Positions 1-6,890 of a stretch of 13,197 nt of DNA are shown here, one piece after another; position 1 is the first letter of the stretch; each line of letters opens with the position of its first letter. The stretch spans positions 1-13,197 of the forward strand of contig CAZBAL010000040.1 in assembly GCA_964489735.1 (NCBI GenBank). Direction: 5' to 3'. Under the pieces are notes generated by a model. The model searched no databases. It was not told where the DNA came from and was given only the letters and a program-made list of their open reading frames with translations. The DNA is from Andreesenia sp964489735. GTDB taxonomy: Bacteria; Bacillota; Clostridia; Tissierellales; Gottschalkiaceae. The position numbers and the translations under genes were made by a program.

Positions 1-104
1 CTCCTTAATTAATTAATGTCTTATATTTATATACATACCCATATATTAACCTATAATTCACATAAAATAAACCTGTATCAACTTATTATTTACCATCATA
101 ATAT

Positions 105-130
105 AAAAAAGGGAGTGCTTTCGCACTCCC
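105..130 (-). terminator. Intrinsic terminator of the molybdenum hydroxylase operon
   Basis: A perfect 8-bp stem (111-118 with 123-130) closes a TTTC loop. Read on the minus strand it is followed by six T residues (complement of 105-110). It lies about 37 bases after the stop codon of the molybdopterin subunit and ends that operon. The remaining bases 1-104 are AT-rich and show no gene or other signal. Confidence 0.9.
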
Positions 131-167
131 TATATTAAATAAATGGCTTACTCATTATTAAATTTAA

Positions 168-2528
168 TTAAGCTTCTTTAGCTGTTCCTTCTTTTTCCTC
201 TTGAGCTTTCTTCTCTTTAAGAGCTTTTAAGATTGACTCAGGAGTCATTGGAAGTTCCATCATCCATATACCAACAGCATTGTAAAGTGCTTCTTGAACA
301 GCTGGTGGCACAGGGTTAAGAACAACCTCTCCGATAGACTTTGCTCCATATGGTCCTGTTGGCTCATATGTGTTAGTGAAATCTACCTGTACGTTCGTTC
401 TCATATCATCCCTTGCTGGTATCTTGTACTCCATTAAGCTTGAGTTCATAAATCTACCTCTGCTATCATAGTGTACTTGCTCCATTATAGCAAGTCCAAG
501 ACCTTGAATCATTCCACCCTCAGTCTGAACTGTACAAAGTTTAGGGTTGATAGGAGTACCACAGTCAACAACTCCTACTAAGTTAGGCACTTCTAGTTCT
601 CCAGTTTCTGTATCAACTATTACCTCTACAAAACAAGCCATGTATGGACTTGCTGCTTTTTGAGGTACGTATGATCCTGTAACTTCAATTTGATACTGAG
701 TAGAACCATAAGTTAATTTATTTCCTAAATCTTCTATAGTGATCTTATTCTCAGGATCGTTAACATCTACAAAAACATCTCCATCGAATTCAACATCTTC
801 TTTATTTATCTTAAGCACTCTAGCTGAGTTCTTAAGTAATTCTTCTCTAGCAAGTCTACCAGCTTCTTTAGTAGCATTTCCTGTAACATAAGTTGTACTT
901 GAAGCATAAGCTCCAACGTCAAATGGTGTTACGTCAGTATCTGCTGAATAAACTCTGATTCTGTCTTCAGAAACTCCGATTGAATCTGCAGCTATCTGTC
1001 TTAAGATAGTATCACTACCTGTACCTATATCTGCCGCTCCAAGAAGTAATGTGAAGAATCCTTGCTCTTGGAATTTAATTGTAGCTGAAGCCGAGTCAAC
1101 TCTTGGGATACCAGAACCCTGCATTGATAATGCAACTCCAACTCCCATGAATTTATTAGGTCCAATTTGCTTACCTGGATATTTTTCATCCCATCCTATA
1201 AGCTCTTTACCTCTTCTAACTGCTTCATGAAGTCCACAGCTCTCTGCAACTTGAGGTGGCTCTTTATCTCCACCAACTGTTGAAAGGTTGAATCCTACAG
1301 AAGTTTCACCTTCTCTAAGCATATTCATCTCTCTTAATACTGTTGGATCCATGTTAAGTTCGTGAGCCAGTCTGTTTACAGCACTCTCTAGTGCAAATAT
1401 ACCTTGAGTAACTCCGAATCCTCTAAACGCACCTGCAACAGGTAGGTTTGTATAAACTGTATAACCATGCATTCTATAAGCATCTGCTTTATTGTAAAGA
1501 GGGATAGTCTTATATCCTGCAGGTCCCATAGTTGTCTTAGAGTGCTCCCCGTATGCTCCCTGGTCAGATAGAACATTCATGTCTATCGCCTTGATCATAC
1601 CGTTTTTATCAGCACCTAATTTAACATCTATTCTCATTCTATGTCTTGTAGTAGTACATAGAGTCGTTTCATCTCTATTATATATTATTTTAGCTGGCTT
1701 TCCAGTTTTCATAGTAACAGCCGCTGGGAAGAATTCAGTTGCTAAACTCTGCTTTCCTCCGAAACCTCCACCTATACGTGGCTTAATAACTCTTACTCTA
1801 TCTGCTGTAAGACCTAGTGATCTCGCAACAGTTCTTCTAACGTGGTAAGGAACCTGAGTTGATGAAACTATAACAAGTCTACCGTGCATATCTTTATATG
1901 TGTAAGTTCTGTAAGTTTCCATCATCGCGTGTTCCTGAGCCTGGTTATATGTTCTCTGCTCAAATACTATATCTGATTCTTCAAGAGCCTTGTCCATATC
2001 TCCTTCATCATAACCGTATTCACAAGTAATATTTCTATCGAAATCCGGATGAATTGGGATTAATGTAGTGTAGTTCTCACTGTCAGGGTGAATTACTGAA
2101 GGATGATCGATTGCCTTTTCAAAGTCGATTACTGGTTCGTAAACTTCGTAGTCAACTTTTATCATTTTCATAGCTTTCAATACTGTCTCTTCATCTACCC
2201 CTGCAATTATTGCAACTTCGTCACCAATGAATCTTACATACTCATCAAGTATATAAGTATCATAAGTTGAAGGCTCTGGGAATGAAGCTCCTGCTCTTGT
2301 ATAAGGTATTCTAGGAACATCTTTCCAAGTTAATATACATTCAATTCCAGGAACTTTTAAAGCTCTTGAAACATCTATATTTCTAATTTTTGCAAATGCA
2401 TGAGGACTTCTCAGACATTTTACGATTAAACAGTCTTTTGGAGCTAAGTCATCAGTATAAACGGGCTTACCTGTAACAAGACCCATACCATCAATTTTTT
2501 CTAACGATTTCTTAACAGATTTCATCAT
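168..2528 (-). CDS. Xanthine dehydrogenase-family molybdopterin-binding (large) subunit
   Basis: The 786-residue product is the catalytic subunit of a molybdenum hydroxylase, which hydroxylates an N-heterocycle or aldehyde using water and passes electrons to the 2Fe-2S subunit. Family motifs appear in order: QEHAMMET near residue 198, GGGFGGKQ at 253-260, GAFRGFG at 366-372, IGTGSDT at 501-507, SSTTYVTGNA near 543-552, and GAKSIGE at 728-734, whose Glu734 fits the catalytic base (bovine Glu1261). Residues 1-130 form the usual N-terminal a/b-hammerhead domain; the C-terminus carries a charged Lys/Glu tail. It starts at the first of two adjacent ATG codons, overlapping the upstream stop as TAATG, with GGGGGTTG as Shine-Dalgarno. 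The physiological substrate cannot be read from the sequence. Gln260 stands where bovine xanthine oxidase has Glu802, and a residue like Arg880 is not evident, so xanthine is not assured. It is last in the FAD/2Fe-2S/Mo operon. Whether the enzyme is selenium-dependent cannot be told here. Confidence 0.93.
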   Translation of the reverse strand: MMKSVKKSLEKIDGMGLVTGKPVYTDDLAPKDCLIVKCLRSPHAFAKIRNIDVSRALKVPGIECILTWKDVPRIPYTRAGASFPEPSTYDTYILDEYVRFIGDEVAIIAGVDEETVLKAMKMIKVDYEVYEPVIDFEKAIDHPSVIHPDSENYTTLIPIHPDFDRNITCEYGYDEGDMDKALEESDIVFEQRTYNQAQEHAMMETYRTYTYKDMHGRLVIVSSTQVPYHVRRTVARSLGLTADRVRVIKPRIGGGFGGKQSLATEFFPAAVTMKTGKPAKIIYNRDETTLCTTTRHRMRIDVKLGADKNGMIKAIDMNVLSDQGAYGEHSKTTMGPAGYKTIPLYNKADAYRMHGYTVYTNLPVAGAFRGFGVTQGIFALESAVNRLAHELNMDPTVLREMNMLREGETSVGFNLSTVGGDKEPPQVAESCGLHEAVRRGKELIGWDEKYPGKQIGPNKFMGVGVALSMQGSGIPRVDSASATIKFQEQGFFTLLLGAADIGTGSDTILRQIAADSIGVSEDRIRVYSADTDVTPFDVGAYASSTTYVTGNATKEAGRLAREELLKNSARVLKINKEDVEFDGDVFVDVNDPENKITIEDLGNKLTYGSTQYQIEVTGSYVPQKAASPYMACFVEVIVDTETGELEVPNLVGVVDCGTPINPKLCTVQTEGGMIQGLGLAIMEQVHYDSRGRFMNSSLMEYKIPARDDMRTNVQVDFTNTYEPTGPYGAKSIGEVVLNPVPPAVQEALYNAVGIWMMELPMTPESILKALKEKKAQEEKEGTAKEA

Positions 2529-2980
2529 TATTCTTCAACCCCCAATAGCTTTTTGATTGCTCTGTATTGTCCTACATATCCAGTACATCTACAAAGATTG
2601 TTTGTACAGTAATGTCTTACTTCCTCAGGAGTAGGATCTTTAAGCTCTCTTCTCATTCCAATAAGGTTCATAACAAGACCAGGACTGCAATATCCACATT
2701 GGTCTACACCCTCATCAACTAGATATCTTCCGATTTCTGCTGCTTCCTCTTGAACGCCTTCAATAGTAGTTATTTTTTTGCCTACTGCTCTAACTGCTAA
2801 ATATGAACAAGATAAAACCGGTGTATCATCTATAAGTAGCGTACAAAGACCACAGTTACCAGTATCACAACCTTTTTTAACTCCAAAGTAACCTTGATCT
2901 CTTAAAACTTCAACCAAAAACTCATGTGGCTTAACATCAATAAGCTTATCTATTCCATTAATATTTAATTTAATTTCCAT
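2528..2980 (-). CDS. Molybdenum hydroxylase 2Fe-2S subunit
   Basis: The 150-residue small subunit carries both iron-sulfur clusters that relay electrons between molybdopterin and FAD. The N-terminal plant-ferredoxin-like cluster is bound by Cys38, Cys43, Cys46 and Cys58. The C-terminal helical domain binds the second cluster through Cys95, Cys98, Cys130 and Cys132, within QCGYC and CRCTG. Gln94 is the residue that in this family contacts the pterin. Length and all eight ligands are typical of XdhC/CoxS-type subunits, so it looks fully functional. The start ATG overlaps the stop of the FAD subunit (TAATG), with GGAGGTGG at 2985-2992 as ribosome binding site, and its own stop overlaps the molybdopterin subunit start. 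The three genes are therefore probably translationally coupled. Confidence 0.95.
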   Translation of the reverse strand: MEIKLNINGIDKLIDVKPHEFLVEVLRDQGYFGVKKGCDTGNCGLCTLLIDDTPVLSCSYLAVRAVGKKITTIEGVQEEAAEIGRYLVDEGVDQCGYCSPGLVMNLIGMRRELKDPTPEEVRHYCTNNLCRCTGYVGQYRAIKKLLGVEE

Positions 2981-3777
2981 TATGCCACCTCCAACAATGC
3001 TCTTTTTACTAACACTTTACAAATGTCTTGTCTGTATTCTTTTGTTCCTCTTGTATTTGTACCAAAAACTAATTCTTCAGCTGCAATTTCTCCAGCTTTT
3101 ATTGCAACTTCTTCTGTGATTTCTGGTTGACTATCCACATATTCCATTGCTTTATAAGCAAGCGTCGCTCTTTGTGGTCTAGCTCCTACGATTATTTTTG
3201 ACTTTCCATCAATGATTGATGTAGAAACAACAAGTGCCGGATAGTCCGATCTTGAAATTCTAGCTGTTTTGATAGAAGCTTTAGCTCCTTCAACTTTTGG
3301 TACAACCACTTTTACCAGTACATCTCTTCTGAACTTTTCTTCAACTAGGTATTCTTCTAGTGAAATAGAACCTGAGTTGTGGAAATGAACCACTGCATTA
3401 GCTGCTAGTAGTGGAGGTATAACATCTGAGAATCCATACTTGTTATATACAGTTCCTCCAACAGTCGCTATATTTCTAAACTGCACTCCTATGATGTCTT
3501 TAAGACCTTCTTTGAAAAGGTTTTCAAACATCTCATTAAGTCCCTCGTGAGTTTCAAGCATTCTCAATGTTGCCATAGCACCTATTTCATAGCCCTCTTC
3601 TGTTTCCTCGATGCTATCAAGTCCTAGGTCACATAAATCCACAGCTAAACCTATTCTTCTATCTCCCATTCTAAGATACATTCCGCCACCATATATTCTG
3701 GCCGGCTTTTTCGTGCTTAGCAATTCATAAGCCTCATCAAGACTGCTCGCTTTAATATAATCACCAAAAGTTAGCAT
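2980..3777 (-). CDS. Molybdenum hydroxylase FAD-binding subunit
   Basis: The 265-residue medium subunit holds FAD and passes electrons from the iron-sulfur clusters to the final acceptor. It has the family's FAD-binding layout: RIYGGGMYLRMG at 27-38 (the usual AGGT loop, here with GGG), IGAMATLRMLE at 65-75, and VGGTVYNKYGFSDVIPPLLA from about 106 to 125. A C-terminal CO dehydrogenase flavoprotein-like domain follows, from about residue 165. The start chosen is the ATG at 3777, preceded by GGAGGG five bases upstream. A longer reading from a TTG at 3804 would put this Shine-Dalgarno inside the gene and has none of its own. It is first in the operon, behind a 5' leader of about 240 bases that contains a terminator hairpin, so its expression is probably controlled by attenuation. 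Confidence 0.93.
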   Translation of the reverse strand: MLTFGDYIKASSLDEAYELLSTKKPARIYGGGMYLRMGDRRIGLAVDLCDLGLDSIEETEEGYEIGAMATLRMLETHEGLNEMFENLFKEGLKDIIGVQFRNIATVGGTVYNKYGFSDVIPPLLAANAVVHFHNSGSISLEEYLVEEKFRRDVLVKVVVPKVEGAKASIKTARISRSDYPALVVSTSIIDGKSKIIVGARPQRATLAYKAMEYVDSQPEITEEVAIKAGEIAAEELVFGTNTRGTKEYRQDICKVLVKRALLEVA

Positions 3778-3888
3778 AAAATCCCTCCAATTAAAAATAT
3801 TCAATAGATTAAGTATTTATTTAATAGCTTTTTATTTGATTTATTAGAAAATTTTTCACGAAAACAAAACATATTCACTTGAGCAAAT

Positions 3889-3938
3889 AAAAAAGGCCAA
3901 CACAATAGAGAACCCCTTCTCTCTAGTGTCGACCTTTT
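3889..3938 (-). terminator. Leader terminator (candidate attenuator) upstream of the molybdenum hydroxylase operon
   Basis: On the minus strand a hairpin with an imperfect stem (3917-3938 against 3891-3912, GGGG loop) is followed directly by TTTTTT (complement of 3889-3894). It lies between the promoter at 4024-4052 and the first structural gene, so initiated transcripts must pass it. The 5' arm segment at 3927-3933 can pair instead with 3972-3978, giving seven pairs including one G-U, which would break the terminator. No known riboswitch class was recognised in the leader. The alternative reading is a small independent RNA of about 130 nt, with a second, unseen promoter for the operon. Confidence 0.75.
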
Positions 3939-4011
3939 AAAGCTTGATCTATCTGACCATCTTTAATTCTTGTCAACAAAACGGATTTGTTTTCAAAAAA
4001 TTTTCAGTTTT

Positions 4012-4059
4012 TATATCAAGTTCATTATACCAAATCCAAAATTATATATCAAGTTCATT
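4012..4059. repeat. 15-bp perfect direct repeat around the operon promoter (possible operator)
   Basis: The sequence TATATCAAGTTCATT (plus strand) occurs at 4012-4026 and again at 4045-4059, start to start 33 bp, about three helical turns. The copy at 4045-4059 covers the -35 box; the copy at 4012-4026 covers the transcription start and the edge of the -10 box. Paired sites in phase on one DNA face suggest a dimeric regulator. This is inference; the binding protein is unknown. Confidence 0.55.
4024..4052 (-). promoter_or_regulatory. Sigma-A promoter of the molybdenum hydroxylase operon
   Basis: On the minus strand TTGATA (4052-4047) and TATAAT (4029-4024) are separated by exactly 17 bases, a near-consensus promoter. 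Transcription would start near 4017. It lies downstream of the response-regulator gene and points at the operon leader. Confidence 0.8.
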
Positions 4060-4134
4060 TTGAATATTTAATCACCAAACCGCTATCCTACTGCTAGTTG
4101 TGCGTATTTTCAGTCTTACAACTACTTATAATTA

Positions 4135-4917
4135 TTAGTCTATTGCAAACTTAATATTATCAATATTGTTTTTGGAATCACAATCTGCTGACTCCATACT
4201 AACAGGCGTTTCTATAGCTTCAAAAATAACTTTTTCCAAATCTTTTTTATTTTCTTTATAGAATACCTTTCTTACATACTCGATCAGTGAATAATTTTCC
4301 GTATTTGTCAGTATATTCTGTTCAAACACTGTGAGGACTTCCTCAGCATCCACGCTAATTGTATTAGCTTGAATAAAAACCCTGATATTTCTTGGCCCTT
4401 TCCCTGTATATTTCTTCATAAAATAGGCAACTTTCCCCTTTATAGCTTCTTCCATCTCTTTTTTCTGGTCTCTATCTATTATGCATTTATGGCCTAAAAC
4501 CAAGCCATCATTTTTTTCTGTTATGATCATCTCTGCAATTTCATTTAAGTATTCAATTAGCTTAACTGTGTCTACAGGCTTTACTAGATATTTTGCGACT
4601 CCAATGTCAAGCGCTTCCAGTATAGTCTCACTATCAGAAACTGCAGATGTTATTATGAATCCACCTTCAAACCCTGAGTCTCTGGACTCTCTTATCATCT
4701 CTAATCCAGAAATCCCTGCCATCTTCAAATCTGTTATTACGATGTCAGGATTATATCTTGATATTGAGTCCAAGCCATCTTCAGCATCTGAAGCCGTAAT
4801 CAATCTCCCCACACGTCTTCTCAAGAATTTTGACAGCTCTATCCTTGTAAATTCTTCATCTTCCACATATAAAACAGTTATATTACTTAATATACTACCA
4901 CCTGAAAAATCACTCAA
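4135..4917 (-). CDS. Response regulator: receiver domain fused to an MpsC/DUF2294-like domain
   Basis: The 260-residue protein has an N-terminal CheY-like receiver (about 12-130) with acidic pocket Glu19/Asp20/Glu21, phospho-acceptor Asp63 in DIVITDLKM, Thr90-Ser91, and Lys113-Pro114. The rest is not a DNA-binding, GGDEF or HD-GYP domain. Residues 155-240, with YTGKGPRNIRVFI, a middle segment rich in Glu and Leu, and a helical end RKVFYKENKKDLEKVIFEAI, resemble the DUF2294/MpsC family, linked elsewhere to inorganic carbon or ion uptake. That assignment is by pattern only. The start is a TTG with an AGGAAGAGG Shine-Dalgarno; no ATG or GTG lies near. It overlaps the end of the upstream kinase gene by 8 bases, so the two are a cognate, translationally coupled pair. 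No clear terminator follows; the next signal downstream is the molybdenum hydroxylase promoter. Confidence 0.85.
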   Translation of the reverse strand: MSDFSGGSILSNITVLYVEDEEFTRIELSKFLRRRVGRLITASDAEDGLDSISRYNPDIVITDLKMAGISGLEMIRESRDSGFEGGFIITSAVSDSETILEALDIGVAKYLVKPVDTVKLIEYLNEIAEMIITEKNDGLVLGHKCIIDRDQKKEMEEAIKGKVAYFMKKYTGKGPRNIRVFIQANTISVDAEEVLTVFEQNILTNTENYSLIEYVRKVFYKENKKDLEKVIFEAIETPVSMESADCDSKNNIDNIKFAID

Positions 4918-5833
4918 TAGCCTCTTCCTTCCCTTCTCTTGGTATGCTAATTATGGTGAGCAATCCATTCATATCGTTTTTAGAAACGATAGTCCCCCCT
5001 AATATATTTTCAATTATATTTTTAGAGATATACAGACCTAACCCCGTCCCAGAATCTGAATCTTTAGTTGAGAAGTACATATCGTATAGTCTGTTAAGCT
5101 CTTCTTCACTGAGTCCACCTGCGTTATCTAAAATTTCAGTAATTGAATATTTTTCATCTTCGTGAACCTTTATCTCTATACGCTTATCCAACATCTCATC
5201 CTCAACTGCTGAGTGAGCATCTATGGAATTATTTATTACATTCATTACTGCCTGAGAATATTGCCCTTTATCCCCATATGCTTGAAGCTCTTTCCCATCC
5301 AAAGGAAGGATTATGTTTATATCGTTTTCTATCAGATTCTCTTCACTCATATACAGAAGGGATTTCACAACTTCATAAGGATAAAAATATTCCCTTTTAC
5401 CCGGTGATTTAAACATATTTCTAAAATCGTCTATTGTAGTCGACATGTTATTGATGAGCTTCTTAGATTTATTTACTAAATTATTAAAATATTCCTCATC
5501 TAACTCGTCATATTTGTAAGCATCTTCAAGATTAGCTAATATTAGCATTAAATTGTTCAAAGGTTGTCTCCACTGATGAGCAATATTAGAGAGCATTTCA
5601 CTCTTTGCAGACAGATTTGCCTCATACATATCTAAGGCATTCTTTTTTCTACTCTCTTCCATACGCTTCTCCATAATAGACTCATCTTCATTTCTTTTTA
5701 GTGAGATAACTTCCATTTTCTTTTTATCTACTTCTATTTTTTCTTTCAAGGATTTTATCTTTATAGCTAATCTCACTACCAAAATAGCTAACAGCACAAT
5801 AATAAAGCTCATAAAAATAGTTATTTTATCCAA
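4910..5833 (-). CDS. Membrane-anchored sensor-poor histidine kinase (HQWRQP type)
   Basis: The 307-residue kinase would autophosphorylate and pass phosphate to the overlapping response regulator. It has one N-terminal transmembrane helix (about 5-25) and then a charged coiled coil (about 26-80), with no recognisable sensor domain. The H-box is LSNIAHQWRQPLNNL with His86, the HWRQP subclass. The ATPase domain shows an N-box with Asn198/Asn201-202, a G1 box DNAGGL at 236-241, an F-box YFSTK at 253-257, and a G2 box SGTGLGLYISK at 261-271; all look intact. The start is TTG at 5833 with GAGGAAGTG upstream; an in-frame TGA lies just before it, so no longer form exists. It follows the methyltransferase gene by 48 bases on the same strand and could be read from the same promoter. 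The signal must come through the membrane helix, the coiled coil or a partner protein. Confidence 0.92.
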   Translation of the reverse strand: MDKITIFMSFIIVLLAILVVRLAIKIKSLKEKIEVDKKKMEVISLKRNEDESIMEKRMEESRKKNALDMYEANLSAKSEMLSNIAHQWRQPLNNLMLILANLEDAYKYDELDEEYFNNLVNKSKKLINNMSTTIDDFRNMFKSPGKREYFYPYEVVKSLLYMSEENLIENDINIILPLDGKELQAYGDKGQYSQAVMNVINNSIDAHSAVEDEMLDKRIEIKVHEDEKYSITEILDNAGGLSEEELNRLYDMYFSTKDSDSGTGLGLYISKNIIENILGGTIVSKNDMNGLLTIISIPREGKEEAIE

Positions 5834-5881
5834 CCAATCACTTCCTCAAATAATATTGTCTGATAATCAATCTCCAGCTCT

Positions 5882-6607
5882 CTAGAGTCCAGTCATACTA
5901 CTGAACTTAAAAAGCGCAATACCTATCGAAATAGCCAGATTGAATGAATCAACCTTCTCAGATTGGCGTATCTTTATTCCCTTGGAATTTTCTGAGAAAT
6001 AGTCCTCATCAAGGCCAGATGATTCATTCCCAAAGATTAAGGAATATGGGGATTTAACTCCCTCTATTTCATCTAGGTACTCCTCCGCTCTGAGCATAAA
6101 TGCATATCTACTGTTATTTGGAAATCTACCCATATATTCATCAAAGCTTTCAAAGTATTCTATATTTGCTCTAAAAATAGCTCCCATTGAACCTCTGGCA
6201 ACTCTTGGATCAAACTTATCTACTCCGGGAGAAATAATAGCTATATTACTTATATTATAACCCATAGCTGTTCTAATTATAGTTCCTAAGTTGCCCATAT
6301 CTCCTGGATTGACAAGCACAAGATGATTTCCATCTTTCAATCTATCCTCATATTTCTGAAATACTCCTGCGGCATATACATTCCCCTTCTTAGAAAGTCT
6401 ATTTATAAGCTTATCATTTATTTCATATTCGATACCGTTTTTATCGCATATATCCATTATTTTATGAACACCTGTATTTTTTTCTCCTTTCGAAGATAGA
6501 AAAACTTTTTGAACATTCTTCCCTCTGCTTTCAAGAAGCTCTATTGTCGGAAAGACTCCTAAAGTATAGCTGTAGTCAAACTCTTTCTTATAACTTTTTA
6601 TCTGCAT
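5882..6607 (-). CDS. SpoU/TrmH-family RNA 2'-O-methyltransferase
   Basis: The 241-residue enzyme belongs to the knotted SPOUT superfamily, which uses S-adenosylmethionine to methylate a ribose 2'-hydroxyl in tRNA or rRNA. Motif 1 is NPGDMGNLGTIIRTA at 100-114, including the Asn and Arg (Arg112) typical of the active site. Motif 2 is FGNESSGL at 192-199, and motif 3 is VDSFNLAISIGIALF near 219-233. The N-terminal 80 residues resemble the RNA substrate-binding domain of RlmB/TsnR-like members. Which nucleotide is methylated cannot be deduced. It starts with ATG behind GGGGATGATCAG, and a predicted promoter lies about 120 bases upstream. It is divergent from the AI-2E family gene and leads the kinase/regulator pair, with which it has no obvious functional link. 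Confidence 0.92.
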   Translation of the reverse strand: MQIKSYKKEFDYSYTLGVFPTIELLESRGKNVQKVFLSSKGEKNTGVHKIMDICDKNGIEYEINDKLINRLSKKGNVYAAGVFQKYEDRLKDGNHLVLVNPGDMGNLGTIIRTAMGYNISNIAIISPGVDKFDPRVARGSMGAIFRANIEYFESFDEYMGRFPNNSRYAFMLRAEEYLDEIEGVKSPYSLIFGNESSGLDEDYFSENSKGIKIRQSEKVDSFNLAISIGIALFKFSSMTGL

Positions 6608-6728
6608 CTGATCATCCCCAATCTATAATTCTCCCATATTTATTTATATTTTATAATCCGTTATTATTTCTTTTAATCTAAATATGCTCCATCAAGTTTA
6701 TTAATAAAAATAATCTCTACAATACTAT

Positions 6729-6757
6729 TATATAGTATACTTAGAGTGTTGAATCAA
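6729..6757 (-). promoter_or_regulatory. Predicted promoter of the methyltransferase/kinase/regulator genes
   Basis: On the minus strand TTGATT (6757-6752) is followed after 17 bases by TATATA (6734-6729); TATAAT is also present with a 19-base spacer. Two perfect palindromes overlap these boxes: 6722-6738 (ATACTAT-TAT-ATAGTAT) and 6752-6766 (AATCAA-TAT-TTGATT). Confidence 0.5.
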
Positions 6758-6760
6758 TAT

Positions 6761-6788
6761 TTGATTGTTATTTGTAAGTTTTTATGGT
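6761..6788 (+). promoter_or_regulatory. Weak candidate promoter of the AI-2E family gene
   Basis: On the plus strand TTGATT (6761-6766), the right arm of a palindrome, is followed after 16 bases by TATGGT (6783-6788). The -10 box matches consensus at only four positions and the leader would be about 95 bases. No better plus-strand promoter was seen in 6608-6890. Confidence 0.3.
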
Positions 6789-6890
6789 ATCTTTTTAGAT
6801 ATGCTTTTTAAATTAAAATTGAATTACTGATTTATATAAATTTAGCAATTGATTACTGAATAAAACTTTTGCTATGAAAGGAAATTTTTA

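Noticed and set aside
1388..1848. Open frames within the molybdopterin subunit region (1388-1576 minus, 1579-1848 plus)
   Set aside because: Both overlap the strongly supported molybdenum hydroxylase gene in other frames, have no family motif and are shadows of its codons.
3778..3804. Longer FAD subunit starting at TTG 3804
   Set aside because: The extra nine residues would be translated through the GGAGGG ribosome binding site of the ATG at 3777, and the TTG has no Shine-Dalgarno.
3882..3900. Sigma-54-like GG...GC element (TTGGCC ... TTGC, minus strand)
   Set aside because: The GG and GC dinucleotides are 12 bases apart instead of 10, and the sequence is explained as the terminator base and its T-run.
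3999..4013. CodY-like box (AATTTTCAG followed by TTTTTA) in the leader
   Set aside because: Only the left half matches the consensus, with about five mismatches in total; such half sites are common in AT-rich DNA.
4095..4124. Inverted repeat TAGTTGT/ACAACTA after the regulator gene as a terminator
   Set aside because: AT-rich 7-bp stem with a 16-base loop and no following T-run on the minus strand; not a convincing terminator.
4481..5412. Plus-strand open frames opposite the kinase and its regulator
   Set aside because: They lie antisense to two genes with intact motifs, lack convincing ribosome binding sites and resemble no family.
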